Positions 44,389 to 53,327 of a stretch of DNA of 64,000 bases are shown here, piece after piece. Position 1 is the stretch's first letter, and each line of letters opens with the position of its first letter. The notes under the pieces were generated by a model. That model did not search any database. It saw nothing but the letters and a program-made list of their open reading frames with translations, and was not told the DNA's origin. The translations under genes were made by a program, and so were the position numbers. The stretch comes from Pirellulales bacterium. GTDB taxonomy: Bacteria; Planctomycetota; Planctomycetia; Pirellulales; Thermoguttaceae. Where the stretch lies: positions 20,212-84,211 of the forward strand of contig JAFGDS010000005.1 in assembly GCA_016931995.1 (NCBI GenBank). Direction: 5' to 3'.

Positions 44389-45309
44389 ATGATGTCGCGC
44401 ATTGATCGTCGCGGTTTCCTGCGGACCACCGGCGCGGTGGCCGCGGGTTTGAGCTTCGCCGCGCCGTGGGGGTTTTCGGCTCGGGCCGACGAGACGCCCC
44501 GCGGTGGCCTTCCCCATGCCGAGAAGCTTGGCTGGCGGCTGGGCTGCCAGGCGTACACGTTCAACCGGTTCACCTTTTGGGAGGCCGTCGAGAAAGTCAA
44601 GACGCTGGGCCTGCGCTACATCGAGGCCTATCCCGGCCAGCGGCTCGATTCCGACCGGCTCGACGTGCAAATGGGTCCGGACTTGTCCGCCGATGCCCGC
44701 GCCGAGGTCAAAAAGCGCCTGGCCGACGCCGGGGTGACGCTGGTCAACTACGGCGTCTGCGGCCTTTCCAAGGATGAGGCCGACGCCCGCAAGACGTTCG
44801 AGTTCGCCAAGGACATGGGCATCGAAACGATCGTTTCCGAGCCACCGCAAGACGCCTTCGACGTGTTGGAGAAGCTTTGCGACGAGTTCGAGATCAACCT
44901 TGCGCTGCACAATCACCCGTCGCCGTCGATCTATTGGGACTACAAGACCGTGCTCGAGGCGTGCGAGGGGCGTAGCAAGCGGATCGGCGCGTGCGCCGAC
45001 ACGGGCCATTGGATGCGCTCCGGCATCCAGCCGCTGGAGGCCATCAAGGCCCTGGAAGGACGTATCATCTCCTTCCACCTGAAGGACCTCAACGAATTCA
45101 ACCGCCGCGACGCGCACGACGTCCCCTGGGGCACCGGCAAGGCCCGCATGAGGGCGATCCTCGCCGAGCTGCATCGGCAGAAGTTCCAGGGCGTTTTCTC
45201 CGTCGAATACGAGCACAACTGGCTCGATTCCGTGCCCGAGATCGCCCATTGCGCGGGCTTCCTCGACGGCGTCGCGGCGCAACTCCTCATGGGCTCGCGG
45301 ACTTCGTGA
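44389..45309 (+). CDS. Sugar phosphate isomerase/epimerase-like TIM barrel with Tat signal
   Basis: 306 residues of the xylose-isomerase-like TIM-barrel superfamily. The Tat leader is MMSRIDRRGFLRTTGAVAAG. Supporting blocks are GWRLGCQAYTFNRFTFWEA, NLALHNHPSPSIYWDY, GACADTGHWMRSGI, ISFHLKDLNEF and the late FSVEYEHNW; the His/Glu/Asp residues in these fit metal ligands. It is a paralogue of the protein at 7574 but not close to it. Such proteins are abundant in planctomycetes and their reactions are mostly unknown. Start chosen at the tandem ATG that opens the Tat signal. Confidence 0.87.
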   Translation: MMSRIDRRGFLRTTGAVAAGLSFAAPWGFSARADETPRGGLPHAEKLGWRLGCQAYTFNRFTFWEAVEKVKTLGLRYIEAYPGQRLDSDRLDVQMGPDLSADARAEVKKRLADAGVTLVNYGVCGLSKDEADARKTFEFAKDMGIETIVSEPPQDAFDVLEKLCDEFEINLALHNHPSPSIYWDYKTVLEACEGRSKRIGACADTGHWMRSGIQPLEAIKALEGRIISFHLKDLNEFNRRDAHDVPWGTGKARMRAILAELHRQKFQGVFSVEYEHNWLDSVPEIAHCAGFLDGVAAQLLMGSRTS

Positions 45310-45363
45310 GATCGGATCCGTAGTTTTCTGGATAGGAGCTTCTTCCAGAACCGCGCCACTTCC

Positions 45364-45436
45364 GTCATGCTGAGCGAAGCGAAGCATCTCAATGCGGGGC
45401 AGCATCACGGAGATCCTTCGCTGCGCTCGGGATGAC
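45364..45436. repeat. Family B inverted pair
   Basis: A unit at 45364-45390 (GTCATGCTGAGCGAAGCGAA...) faces 45410-45436 (...GCTGCGCTCGGGATGAC), with 19 bases between. Located between the TIM-barrel gene and the HTH/AAA+ pair. Confidence 0.85.
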
Positions 45437-45532
45437 GTGGCGAGACGACGCAGGTTCCGGAATGGTTTTTTGGGGAAGACGGCGCGAGGACGGCCGCCGT
45501 GCGTGGCCGCTCGGACGCCGGTGGTGGCTCGG

Positions 45533-46021
45533 ATGGCCGCATTGGACGGGTTGGATGATCCAACGTCGCTGGCCCTGCTACTGGCCGGAATGGCCGTGCT
45601 TGCATGGGTCCTGTTGCGGCGGTCGCACCGGTACTTCGGCGGCCGGAGGCTGCGCCCGCAATGGGTGACGACGCCCCGGCCGCGGTCCCCCGGCGAGGCC
45701 GGCCATCACCTGACCGCGCCCACCGAGATGATCCAGTGGGAGGTCGAGATGCACAAGACCGCCCGCGATCTCATGGCGACGCTCGACAACAAAATGAGCG
45801 CCCTGGAAGCCCTCATCCAGGACGCCGACCGCGCGGCGGCGCGGCTCGAAGCCGCGCGTCGGGGCGAGCCGGCGGCCCCTTTGCGCCCGGCCGATGCCTG
45901 TCGCGAAGCCGTACACGTTCTGGCCGATTACGGTTTTTCGCCGGGCGACATCGCCAGCCGGCTGGGCGTGGATCGCGAGGGCGTCGAACGACTCTTGGCC
46001 CGGCGGGAGGAAACGCCTTGA
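45533..46021 (+). CDS. Membrane-anchored coiled-coil/HTH-like protein
   Basis: 162 residues. One N-terminal membrane helix (LALLLAGMAVLAWVLL, ~12-27) is followed by a basic stretch, a coiled coil (EMHKTARDLMATLDNKMSAL and onward), and a C-terminal helix-turn-helix-like segment (YGFSPGDIASRLGVDREGVE). Its stop overlaps the TTG start of the AAA+ gene as TTGA, so the two proteins are probably made together and may work together. The start at 45533 follows an Arg-rich upstream frame and is the best match to the membrane helix; not certain. No named family recognised. Confidence 0.72.
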   Translation: MAALDGLDDPTSLALLLAGMAVLAWVLLRRSHRYFGGRRLRPQWVTTPRPRSPGEAGHHLTAPTEMIQWEVEMHKTARDLMATLDNKMSALEALIQDADRAAARLEAARRGEPAAPLRPADACREAVHVLADYGFSPGDIASRLGVDREGVERLLARREETP

Positions 46022-47802
46022 ACCAGCACGACTTCTTCACCACGCTCGCGCGCCTGTTGAACTCCGGCCAGTCGCGCAGCGTCGTCCTCTGCGGCAACGT
46101 GTACGACCTGTTCTTCAACGGGACGGAGTACGTGCCGCTCATCCCGTTTTTGTGCCAGAAGGCCAGCGCCCCGGGCATTCTTCAGCTTGTCTACGAGCTC
46201 AACGGCCCCATCCGCATCGCCGACGAACGGGACCGCCGGACGCTGCAGGACGCCTGGGTCTCGTGGAAGGCGGGCATGGACCTCGGGTCGCTGGCCGTCC
46301 AGGACATGACCAAGAACAAGTCGGAATTGGACCGGCTGCGGCGCGATTTCGACCAACACCTGCAGGACGCCATCGGCAACCCCACGCTCGCCCTGGAGTT
46401 CCTCCGCCAACTGACGATCTGCTCCCGCGCGGCGCTGCGGGGAGACCTCTTGATCATGATCGAGGCGGCCGACATGCTGCTGCCGTCGGGCACGGGCGAC
46501 CTGGCCACGCTCAACGACGCGCAACTGCGGCGCATCAGCATTGTGCAGGACTGGTTTGGCGATCCGGCGTTTCTGCACGGCCGCGACTCGGTCTGCCTGA
46601 TCGCCGAATCGCGGCACATGATCCATCCGCGGATCGCCAAGATGCCGCAGGTGCTCTCGGTCGAGATCCCCGCTCCCTCGCAGGCGACGCGGCTGCACTT
46701 CATCGAGGTCTTTTGCGCCGCGGCCACGGCCAAGCCGGCCACGTGGTCCACGCCGGACAAGCTGGCCGAGTTCACCGCGGGACTGTCGCTGCACGCGGTC
46801 CGGCAGCTTCTGGCCGGGGCGGCCTACGCGGGCGAGCCGCTCAGTCCCTCTGGCGTGATCGACAAGGTCGAGGCCTACGTGCAGGCGCAATTGGGCGAGG
46901 ACGTCGTCGAGTTCAAACGGCCCGAACACCGCCTGGACGACGTGGTGGGCTTCGCCCGGCTCAAGCAATTCCTCCGCGAGGAACTCATCCCGCGGTTCCA
47001 GGCCAAGGGCAAGCGGAGTCTTTCCGGGGCGGGCGTTGCCGGGTCGATCGGCTCGGGCAAGACCTTCATCTTCGAGGCCATGGCCGCGGAGTTGGACCTG
47101 CCCGTGCTGGTATTGAAGAACATCCGCAGCCAATGGTACGGGCAGACCGACGTGATCTTCGAGCGGCTCCGGCGGGTGCTCGAGGCGCTGGACAAGGTCG
47201 TGCTGTTTGTGGACGAAGCCGACACGCAGTTCGGCGGCGTGGGCGAGACGGCGCACGAGACGGAGCGGCGTCTGACGGGCAAGATCCAAGCGATGATGAG
47301 CGATCCGCGGCTGCGGGGGCGCGTCGTGTGGCTGCTCATGACCGCGCGGATCCACTTGCTCTCGCCCGACATCCGCCGGCCGGGCCGCGTCGGTGACCTG
47401 ATTATCCCCGTGCTCGACCCCGAGGGCGACGACCGCCGGGCGTTTATCCGCTGGGTGCTCGAGGCGGTCGGCGGCGAGGCGACGGACAAGGACCTCGCGG
47501 CGCTGGACGCCTTGACCGAGGGCTATTCAGCGGCGGCGTTCGCGTCGCTCCGCTCGGACCTCGAGGCCGCCCGGGGCGACTCGACCGATCCCTTGGCGAT
47601 GGACGCGATTCGGCGGATCGTGGCCGATCACATACCCCCGGCCATTGGCCCGACGCGGCGCTACCAGGAGCTTCAAGCCCTGGTGAACTGCACCCGCCGT
47701 TCGCTCCTGCCCGGCAGCGACGTGAAGGATTTCAACGTCCAAGAAGCCCGCCAGGGCTGGGCCAAGGAGATCCGGACGCTGGAGTCGCTGGGGATTGGGT
47801 AG
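46018..47802 (+). CDS. AAA+ ATPase of unknown function
   Basis: 594 residues from a TTG that overlaps the upstream stop (TTGA). The N-terminal ~280 residues resemble an inactive AAA-like module (SVVLCGNVYDLFF; GDLLIMIEAADMLLP where Walker B would be; no Walker A). The second module is intact: Walker A GSIGSGKTF (~342), Walker B VVLFVDEADTQF (~394), sensor region VWLLMTAR, and Arg finger in DIRRPGR (~458). The lid helix follows (LTEGYSAAAFASLRSDLEAA). The architecture is like a double-AAA remodeller with one dead ring. Its partner is the small membrane/HTH protein. Substrate unknown. Confidence 0.85.
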   Translation: MNQHDFFTTLARLLNSGQSRSVVLCGNVYDLFFNGTEYVPLIPFLCQKASAPGILQLVYELNGPIRIADERDRRTLQDAWVSWKAGMDLGSLAVQDMTKNKSELDRLRRDFDQHLQDAIGNPTLALEFLRQLTICSRAALRGDLLIMIEAADMLLPSGTGDLATLNDAQLRRISIVQDWFGDPAFLHGRDSVCLIAESRHMIHPRIAKMPQVLSVEIPAPSQATRLHFIEVFCAAATAKPATWSTPDKLAEFTAGLSLHAVRQLLAGAAYAGEPLSPSGVIDKVEAYVQAQLGEDVVEFKRPEHRLDDVVGFARLKQFLREELIPRFQAKGKRSLSGAGVAGSIGSGKTFIFEAMAAELDLPVLVLKNIRSQWYGQTDVIFERLRRVLEALDKVVLFVDEADTQFGGVGETAHETERRLTGKIQAMMSDPRLRGRVVWLLMTARIHLLSPDIRRPGRVGDLIIPVLDPEGDDRRAFIRWVLEAVGGEATDKDLAALDALTEGYSAAAFASLRSDLEAARGDSTDPLAMDAIRRIVADHIPPAIGPTRRYQELQALVNCTRRSLLPGSDVKDFNVQEARQGWAKEIRTLESLGIG

Positions 47803-48116
47803 ACTTTCGTGTTTTCGTGAGAAACACGCCAACCACGGCGGCCAGCAAGCGGGGCTCGACGAACCGGGGAGGTTGGATCGTTGCCCCCGCCAGGAAGATC
47901 GGTTTCCGGTAATGGGATCATGAAAGCACGAAAGGACGAAGTCGCGAATTCGTAAGGAGAGAACAGCGGAATCGCACTCACGCAGCGAAATTCACCCTAA
48001 AGAGGGGGCAATCTGCTTTGTTGCGGAAGCACTCGCTGCGACTCATAATCAAGGTGTCATATTCTACGGCACCGTGGATGTTCGGATTTACCAAACCGAG
48101 GTTGCCGTCCGAGGGG

Positions 48117-48827
48117 ATGATGAAGTTCGAGCTCGAGAAAAGAACCAAAGGCTTGCGGCTGCAGGATGACGAGCTGTTGGAGGACCTGCGTCGGTGCGCT
48201 AAAGCCATTGGTGGAGACACAATTGAAACCAGTGAATACGACAAGATCGGGAAAGCTCATTCATGCACTTTTCGACGTAGATTCGGATCGTGGCGCAGCG
48301 CGTTAGAAAGAGCCGGTCTGCAGCCAGGAATATGGAGAGTCGGAATCACGGATGAGGCGCTTTTCGAGAACATCAGGTCACTATGGATGAGCCTTGGACG
48401 CCAACCCCGGAGGTCTGAGCTTGGTTTGCTTGGCTCTCAGTTCTCCGGCAAACCGTACGCTAAACGATTTGGCTCGTGGTCAAAAGCACTGAAGGAATTC
48501 GTGGCATGGGTCAACTCGGACTCCCCGGAGGAGCCGCAGCAAGACGACACCGAAGCGAACCAGCCTGTACCGGGCTCATTGGTTCACGCAGGACCGCCGA
48601 AGCGCCGTACTCGGAGGGAACCGTCTGACCGTCAGAGGTTCCGAGTCCTCGTAAGGGACGGGTTTCGTTGCAGGGCTTGCGGTGCGAGTCCATTGACGCA
48701 GGTTGGCGGCGAACTCCACGTAAACCATGTCTTGCCTTGGTCAAAGGGCGGTGAAACGACCGATGACAATCTCCAGACAAAGTGCGAGCGATGCAATTTG
48801 GGCAAGAGCAACGCGTTCAATGTCTAA
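48117..48827 (+). CDS. HNH endonuclease with homing-endonuclease-associated repeats
   Basis: 236 residues from the ATG at 48117 (48078 and a TTG at 48018 are alternative starts). Two ~45-residue repeats, each closing on RFGSW and a short helix (FRRRFGSWRSALERAG; YAKRFGSWSKALKEF), match the DNA-binding repeats found in homing-type nucleases. The C-terminal HNH has zinc pairs CRAC and CERC, the metal site VNHVLPWSKGG, and the closing LGKSNAF. Base composition is clearly less GC-rich than the flanks, so it is probably transferred DNA. It cuts DNA in the cell; whether it is a mobile nuclease or a defence gene is open. Followed by the DUF6932 pair. Confidence 0.85.
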   Translation: MMKFELEKRTKGLRLQDDELLEDLRRCAKAIGGDTIETSEYDKIGKAHSCTFRRRFGSWRSALERAGLQPGIWRVGITDEALFENIRSLWMSLGRQPRRSELGLLGSQFSGKPYAKRFGSWSKALKEFVAWVNSDSPEEPQQDDTEANQPVPGSLVHAGPPKRRTRREPSDRQRFRVLVRDGFRCRACGASPLTQVGGELHVNHVLPWSKGGETTDDNLQTKCERCNLGKSNAFNV

Positions 48828-48842
48828 CACCGGTCAAGAACG

Positions 48843-49271
48843 ATGATCCCGGACTTCCGTGACGACGGCTACTTGCCGGAAGGACTTCACTTGGCGACCG
48901 AAGCGGAGACTACATTCCGCTTCGGCTCTGGCACGCCGCGCCGTCGTCGGCTGATTCTGAGGCTTCGGCGCTGGCTTGAATTGTCGCGACTGACCCACGC
49001 ACGCAGGTTTTTGGTTGACGGGAGCTTCGTTACGGCCAAGCAGGAGCCGGGCGACATTGATGCGGTCGTGCTTCTTGCGGGCGACTTCGAGCAGCAGATC
49101 GCTGACGGATTGGACGCCGCGTTGGAACTCGAAGAAATGCTCTTGACGCGTCGGCCTGAAGAGATCTTCGCGGCGGAAGACACGCGAGACTGGAACGATT
49201 GGGTAGAATTCTTCAGCAGAACGCGTGAAGCGGACGGGAGACGCAAAGGGCTCTTGGAGGTTCATTTATGA
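48843..49271 (+). CDS. DUF6932-like protein, putative nucleotidyltransferase toxin
   Basis: 142 residues. The opening MIPDFRDDGYLPEGLH and the block RRFLVDGSFVTAKQEPGDID match the DUF6932 family as I know it. GSF(x)nDIDAVV has the look of a polymerase-beta-type nucleotidyltransferase site (G-S then D-x-D), as in MNT-type toxins. It ends in WVEFFSRTREADGRRKG. Its stop codon overlaps the start of the next gene (ATGA). This is typical of toxin-antitoxin layout. Less GC-rich than the surroundings. Activity is unproven. Confidence 0.75.
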   Translation: MIPDFRDDGYLPEGLHLATEAETTFRFGSGTPRRRRLILRLRRWLELSRLTHARRFLVDGSFVTAKQEPGDIDAVVLLAGDFEQQIADGLDAALELEEMLLTRRPEEIFAAEDTRDWNDWVEFFSRTREADGRRKGLLEVHL

Positions 49272-49471
49272 TCACAAACGCAGTCGAGTATGAAAGGGCC
49301 GAGGAGGAGCTTCGAAACCTGGAAAGGCGTCTGGAGGATCTCCAAAAGTCAAGTCCGATTGGCTCCAAGGGATTCACCAAAGCGGGGATTCACAAGATGA
49401 TTGCTCGCATTCACGAGGAACTAGCCGTCTTCGAGGGGAGTGAAGAGGCACGCCGGCCCCAGTCTAGCTGA
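49268..49471 (+). CDS. Small coiled-coil partner of the DUF6932 protein (putative antitoxin)
   Basis: 67 residues, almost entirely a charged amphipathic helix (MITNAVEYERAEEELRNLER, then IHKMIARIHEELAVFEG). It starts on the last bases of the DUF6932 gene (ATGA overlap). Short helical proteins with the same MITN-x-x-EY opening commonly adjoin DUF6932 genes by my recollection, which supports a functional pair. No DNA-binding motif is visible. Confidence 0.72.
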   Translation: MITNAVEYERAEEELRNLERRLEDLQKSSPIGSKGFTKAGIHKMIARIHEELAVFEGSEEARRPQSS

Positions 49472-49815
49472 TTATCCGGCCGCCGTCGTTCGCCGAGTCA
49501 GTGCCGGCGCCGAAACTGCTCCAGTGCCGCTGTGTCGTAAACCCGGCTCGACCGGCGCCGGAGGCTCTCTCTCGCATTCGTGTCAAAACACGAAAGAGAG
49601 GGCTGAGCGAGCTGTAGCCTGTCTGTCGATCCGTATGAGATGTGGCGCACGGCTGGCCAAGGGAGGCGTAGGTCAGGCTGTGCCTGACAACCGGACTGGA
49701 TTGCGAAGGCGCAAGCGGCTTCTCGGCCGTCCGGTGGTGAAGCAAAGGCGGCGACAGGTCGCCGTGCTCCGAAGAGATTTGTCAGGCGGAGCCTGACCTA
49801 CAAGAGACGGTAACC
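49472..49815. other. 344-base spacer with wide inverted repeat
   Basis: A 22-base unit at 49668-49689 (GTAGGTCAGGCTGTGCCTGAC...) recurs in inverted form at 49780-49801 (...CGGAGCCTGACCTAC), 90 bases apart. Each unit is itself nearly palindromic. Weak hairpin text (CTCTCTCTCG to AAGAGAG) lies at 49566-49600. No gene seen. Confidence 0.7.
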
Positions 49816-50877
49816 ATGCCCAACGCCGAGCCGACCATGGACATCCGCCTGCTGGAGGGCGCGGCGCTCGGCGAGGCCATGACGCGGCTGGATGCGTTCG
49901 CGGCGGCGCGCGAGGCGTCACCGAGCCGTTCGGTCCGGTGGCTCGGGGCGCTCGGCGAGGGGCTCGGGCATCGGGTGTTCTGCGTCGAGGCCGCGCGGGG
50001 TGGGCAGACGGCTGGTATTTTGCCCTTGGTGTTCGTGCGAAGCCTGCTTTTTGGCCGGTTTTTGGTCAGCTTGCCGTATCTGAACGTCGGCGGCGCGATC
50101 GCCGACGAGGAATCCGTGGCCGTGGCGATGGTGGATCGGGCGGTCGCCCTGGCCGACGAACTGGACGTGAAACGCCTCGAACTTCGCCACGAAGTCGCGA
50201 TCGCGCATCCCGCGCTGGGCCACACGCTCGACACGAAGGTGCACATGCGGCTGGATCTGCCCGGCTCGTCCGAGGCGCTTTGGGAGTCGTTCGACCCGAA
50301 GGTTCGCAATCAGATCCGCAAGGGGGAAAAGCACGATTTCGAGGTCGTCTGGGGCCGAGAGCCGCTTCTGGACGATTTCTACGACGTGTTCGCCCAGAAC
50401 ATGCGCGACCTGGGCACGCCGGTGTTTGGCTGGCGGCTGTTCGAACGGATTCTTGCGCACTTTCCCGACGAGGCGGAGCTGTGCGTGCTGCGGCGCGAGG
50501 GCCGGGCCGCGGCCGGGGCGATCCTCGTGCACGGGCCGGGCATGACCGAGGTGCCCAGCGCCAGCTCGCTCCGCGCGGCCAGCGCGACCAACGCGAACAT
50601 GCTCATGTACTGGCATCTGCTCGGCCGGACGATCGAGCGGGGCCGGCCGGTGTTCGATTTCGGACGCAGCACGGTCGGCAGCGGCACGTACCGGTTCAAG
50701 AAGCAGTGGGGCGCCCGGCCGCACCCGGCCGTGTGGCAGTACCACGTCCGCGCCGGTTCGGTCGACGCCTTGCGGCTGGAGAGCGGGAAGTTCGACCTGG
50801 CCGTGCAGGTGTGGCGCCGATTGCCGGTCTGGCTCACCCGCCGGCTCGGGCCGCGGATCGTGCGGGGGATTCCGTGA
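49816..50877 (+). CDS. FemAB-family protein, XrtA/PEP-CTERM-associated type
   Basis: 353 residues with the double GNAT fold of FemAB-like aminoacyl or acyl transferases. Typical blocks are FGRFLVSLPYLNVGGAIADE, KVRNQIRKGEKHDFEV, FAQNMRDLGTPVFGWRLFE and FDFGRSTVGSGTYRFKKQWG. This subtype is usually found in exosortase (XrtA) exopolysaccharide clusters. It lies next to a divergent/convergent sugar-nucleotide epimerase, fitting a polysaccharide role, and the window has a PEP-CTERM protein at 10041. The start at 49816 is supported by conserved N-terminal text rather than a strong ribosome site. Confidence 0.87.
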   Translation: MPNAEPTMDIRLLEGAALGEAMTRLDAFAAAREASPSRSVRWLGALGEGLGHRVFCVEAARGGQTAGILPLVFVRSLLFGRFLVSLPYLNVGGAIADEESVAVAMVDRAVALADELDVKRLELRHEVAIAHPALGHTLDTKVHMRLDLPGSSEALWESFDPKVRNQIRKGEKHDFEVVWGREPLLDDFYDVFAQNMRDLGTPVFGWRLFERILAHFPDEAELCVLRREGRAAAGAILVHGPGMTEVPSASSLRAASATNANMLMYWHLLGRTIERGRPVFDFGRSTVGSGTYRFKKQWGARPHPAVWQYHVRAGSVDALRLESGKFDLAVQVWRRLPVWLTRRLGPRIVRGIP

Positions 50878-50925
50878 CGCTAGTGCCGTGAGTCCCCTTT
50901 TTTCGCTCAGGATGACGCTGGCGGC

Positions 50926-51924
50926 TTACAGCTCTAGTTCGCGGGCCCAGACGCGGTTGTCCCGGTACCATTGGACCGAGCGACGGAGTCCTTCTTCCAG
51001 GGGCACTTCGGGCGACCAGCCCAGGCTGGCCCGGGCCTTGCCGACGTCCGCCCAGGTGATGGCCACGTCGGCCGGATGGGCAGGCCGGTACTCGATCCGG
51101 ACCTCCTTGCCCAGCAGACGGCCGATCTCGTCGATGACGAACGACAAGAGGGCGGGCCGATCACCGCCGAGATTGATGACCTCGTAGCCCATCGGGGCCA
51201 ACGCCGCGACGGTGCCCCGGGCGATGTCGTCGACGTAGGTGAAGTCGCGTTGCTGCGAACCGTCGCCGAAAACGACGATGGGCTCGTCCTCGGCAATCCA
51301 GCGGATGAAGCGGAAGACGCTCATGTCGGGTCGGCCGGCGGGGCCATACACCGTGAAATACCGCACCACCGAAACGTCCAATCCATGGAGATGGTGGAAC
51401 GTGTACGCGAGCGTTTCGGCCGCCTTCTTCGAGGCGGCATACGGCGACAGCGGTCGATTCGTGTCGGCGTCCTCGCGGTAGGGCACCGGATTGTGCCGAC
51501 CGTAAAGGCTGGACGTGGAGGCCAAAAGGAACTTGGGCACGCCGAACCGCCGGCACAACTCCAGCAGGTTGAGCGTGCCGTCGCAGTTGGCCTGGTAGTA
51601 GACGTAAGGATTCTCGACCGAAGCGCGGACCCCGGCGCGAGCCGCCAAGTTGACGACGGCCACGAAGGGCGGTCCGTCCTCGCCGGACGCGCGCGCCTCG
51701 TCCTCGAACCATCCGGCCAGCGCCCGATGATCGGCGATATCGAGCTGGCGGAACGAAAAGCCCGGCATCGCCTGGAGCTGCGCGAGCCGCCACGCCTTGA
51801 GCCGGGGGTCGTAGGCGTCGTTGAGGTTGTCGAGTCCCACGACGCGGTGTCCCGCGTCGAGCAAACGCCGAGCCACCTGCGAGGCGATGAAGCCCGCGCA
51901 GCCGGTCACCAGGTAACGTTCCAT
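50926..51924 (-). CDS. NAD-dependent sugar-nucleotide epimerase (UDP-glucuronate 4-epimerase-like)
   Basis: 332-residue extended short-chain dehydrogenase. The NAD motif is TGCAGFIASQVARRLL (TGxxGFI), with a strand-2 Asp in VVGLDNLND. The catalytic set is STSSLYG and SPYAASKKAAE (Tyr-x3-Lys). The RASVENPYVYYQANCDGTLN block and RYFTVYGPAGRPDMS are typical of UDP-glucuronate/galacturonate 4-epimerases. The enzyme makes a nucleotide sugar for surface polysaccharide. The start at 51924 is immediately before the Rossmann strand. Its 3' end faces the FemAB gene. Confidence 0.9.
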   Translation of the reverse strand: MERYLVTGCAGFIASQVARRLLDAGHRVVGLDNLNDAYDPRLKAWRLAQLQAMPGFSFRQLDIADHRALAGWFEDEARASGEDGPPFVAVVNLAARAGVRASVENPYVYYQANCDGTLNLLELCRRFGVPKFLLASTSSLYGRHNPVPYREDADTNRPLSPYAASKKAAETLAYTFHHLHGLDVSVVRYFTVYGPAGRPDMSVFRFIRWIAEDEPIVVFGDGSQQRDFTYVDDIARGTVAALAPMGYEVINLGGDRPALLSFVIDEIGRLLGKEVRIEYRPAHPADVAITWADVGKARASLGWSPEVPLEEGLRRSVQWYRDNRVWARELEL

Positions 51925-52458
51925 GACGATTCGCCTTCTTTCCCAGGGAGTGCTGGCCAACGACACGCGGCAGCGTCAGGAGCCGCGGAGGAATGGGGGA
52001 CGGGCGGGGCGCCAGACGCGGGCGAGGACGGCCCGCGATTCCCGGCGCGACCCAACCGCAGCAATGGGGGGTATTCCACCGGTTCGTTGCGATTTGTGTT
52101 TGTGGCCCAGCCGGACACATGGACCTGCGCGGCCCCCCCTTCTGGGGCCTGGCGCATATTAACTATAGGTGCCATTCGGCATAATTCTCGCCATTTTCCA
52201 GAAAGTCGCATCTTGTCAAGGGCCTTGAATGGGGTAAACTGCCGGAGTCTCGTTTGCGGGCCGATCGAGCCCCTGTCAGGCAGAAACGGAATCTGGTTGT
52301 CTCATTGCGGTTTGGCGTCCCTCGACGGGGAAGGATTCGTCCCGGGGGCGGCCAATCATGGAACCATGAGAAGACGGCACTTGCGCACGTGGTTTCCCAT
52401 GCGGGGCATTGTCGCGGGCCGCGGTCAGGTCGGCCCGCCGTAGCTACGGAGTACGTCG
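51925..52458. other. 534-base divergent spacer with a candidate promoter
   Basis: No coding sequence is convincing here. A sigma-70-like pair TTGTCA (52213-52218) and TAAACT (52235-52240), 16 bases apart, points rightward to the regulator gene at 52459 and would leave a ~218-base leader. An AT-rich patch (GCATATTAACTATAGG, near 52152) is conspicuous. Confidence 0.5.
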
Positions 52459-53151
52459 ATGGCGGAAGTCATCCGACTGCACATCGTACACCGCAACCGG
52501 TTGTTTAGGGAGTGCATGGCCGCGGTTTTAAGCGGCATGGATCGGTACGAGGTGTGGGAGGCGGATCACACCGAGCCGGAGTTGGAGTCGCGTCTGGCGA
52601 CGCATTGTCCCGACGCGCTTCTCGTCGACTCCCAACTGCCCGAGTGTCCGGTCGGTTTGATTCGGCACGTGCAGCGGCAGGCGCCGCGGACGAAGATCGT
52701 GCTGCTGGTGCACGCGGCCGCCCACGAGAATCTGATGGAGTGCATCGAGGCGGGCGTGCATGGGTGCGTGCTCGAGAACGGGTCGCTGGGCGAGCTGTGC
52801 GGCGCGGTCGAGCGCGTGATGGCCGGCGAGACGTTCTGTTCGCCGGCGCTGGTGCAAACGCTCTTTGAGCGTCTTTCGCACGGCGCGCAGCGCGGCAGGT
52901 GGCAAACGAACGCGAAGTCCGTGGGCCTGACGCAGCGCGAGCTGGAAATCGTCTACCTCATCTCGCAGCGGCTGAGCAACAAGCAGATCGCCCGCCGCCT
53001 GGCGGTGTCGCTCTACACGATCAAAAACCACGTGCATAACATCATCGAGAAGCTTCAAGTTCCCGATCGCTTCGCCGCCGTGGAATTTGCCCAGCGGCAG
53101 CGCTGGCTTCTTCAGCCGCGCGAGGCCGGCGCCGCCGGGCGGGCGGAATAG
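52459..53151 (+). CDS. NarL/LuxR-type regulator with degenerate receiver
   Basis: 230 residues. The receiver (about 1-125) keeps the phospho-site position (LLVDSQLPE) but the acidic pocket after strand 1 is IVHRNRLF instead of a DD pair, so classical phosphorylation is unlikely. The C-terminal LuxR HTH is intact: LTQRELEIVYLISQRLSNKQ, IARRLAVSLYTIKNHVHNI. It would bind DNA as a dimer. It is the first of three regulators in a row before the FeeM-exporter genes. Confidence 0.88.
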   Translation: MAEVIRLHIVHRNRLFRECMAAVLSGMDRYEVWEADHTEPELESRLATHCPDALLVDSQLPECPVGLIRHVQRQAPRTKIVLLVHAAAHENLMECIEAGVHGCVLENGSLGELCGAVERVMAGETFCSPALVQTLFERLSHGAQRGRWQTNAKSVGLTQRELEIVYLISQRLSNKQIARRLAVSLYTIKNHVHNIIEKLQVPDRFAAVEFAQRQRWLLQPREAGAAGRAE

Positions 53152-53327
53152 GCGCGCGGCCAGAACGATTGCGACCCCGCCCGTCTCGTCGCGCGCATCG
53201 GGCATTCCCCGCGTCGGGGCGCCATGGCGCGCGCCCTCTTCTGGCGATGACGCTGCCGTGCCGCGGCGGCCCCGCTTTGGCGAGGGACCGCCCCCTCGTC
53301 GCCCTCCGATTCCGCCGTTTCCGGCGT

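Noticed and set aside
48117..49471. Prophage or integrative element remnant
   Set aside because: No integrase, structural genes or attachment-site duplication was found; only composition and gene type hint at transfer.
52140..52170. Sigma-54 promoter at TGGCGCATATTAACT
   Set aside because: The GG/GC spacing and the TTGCA half of the consensus are absent.
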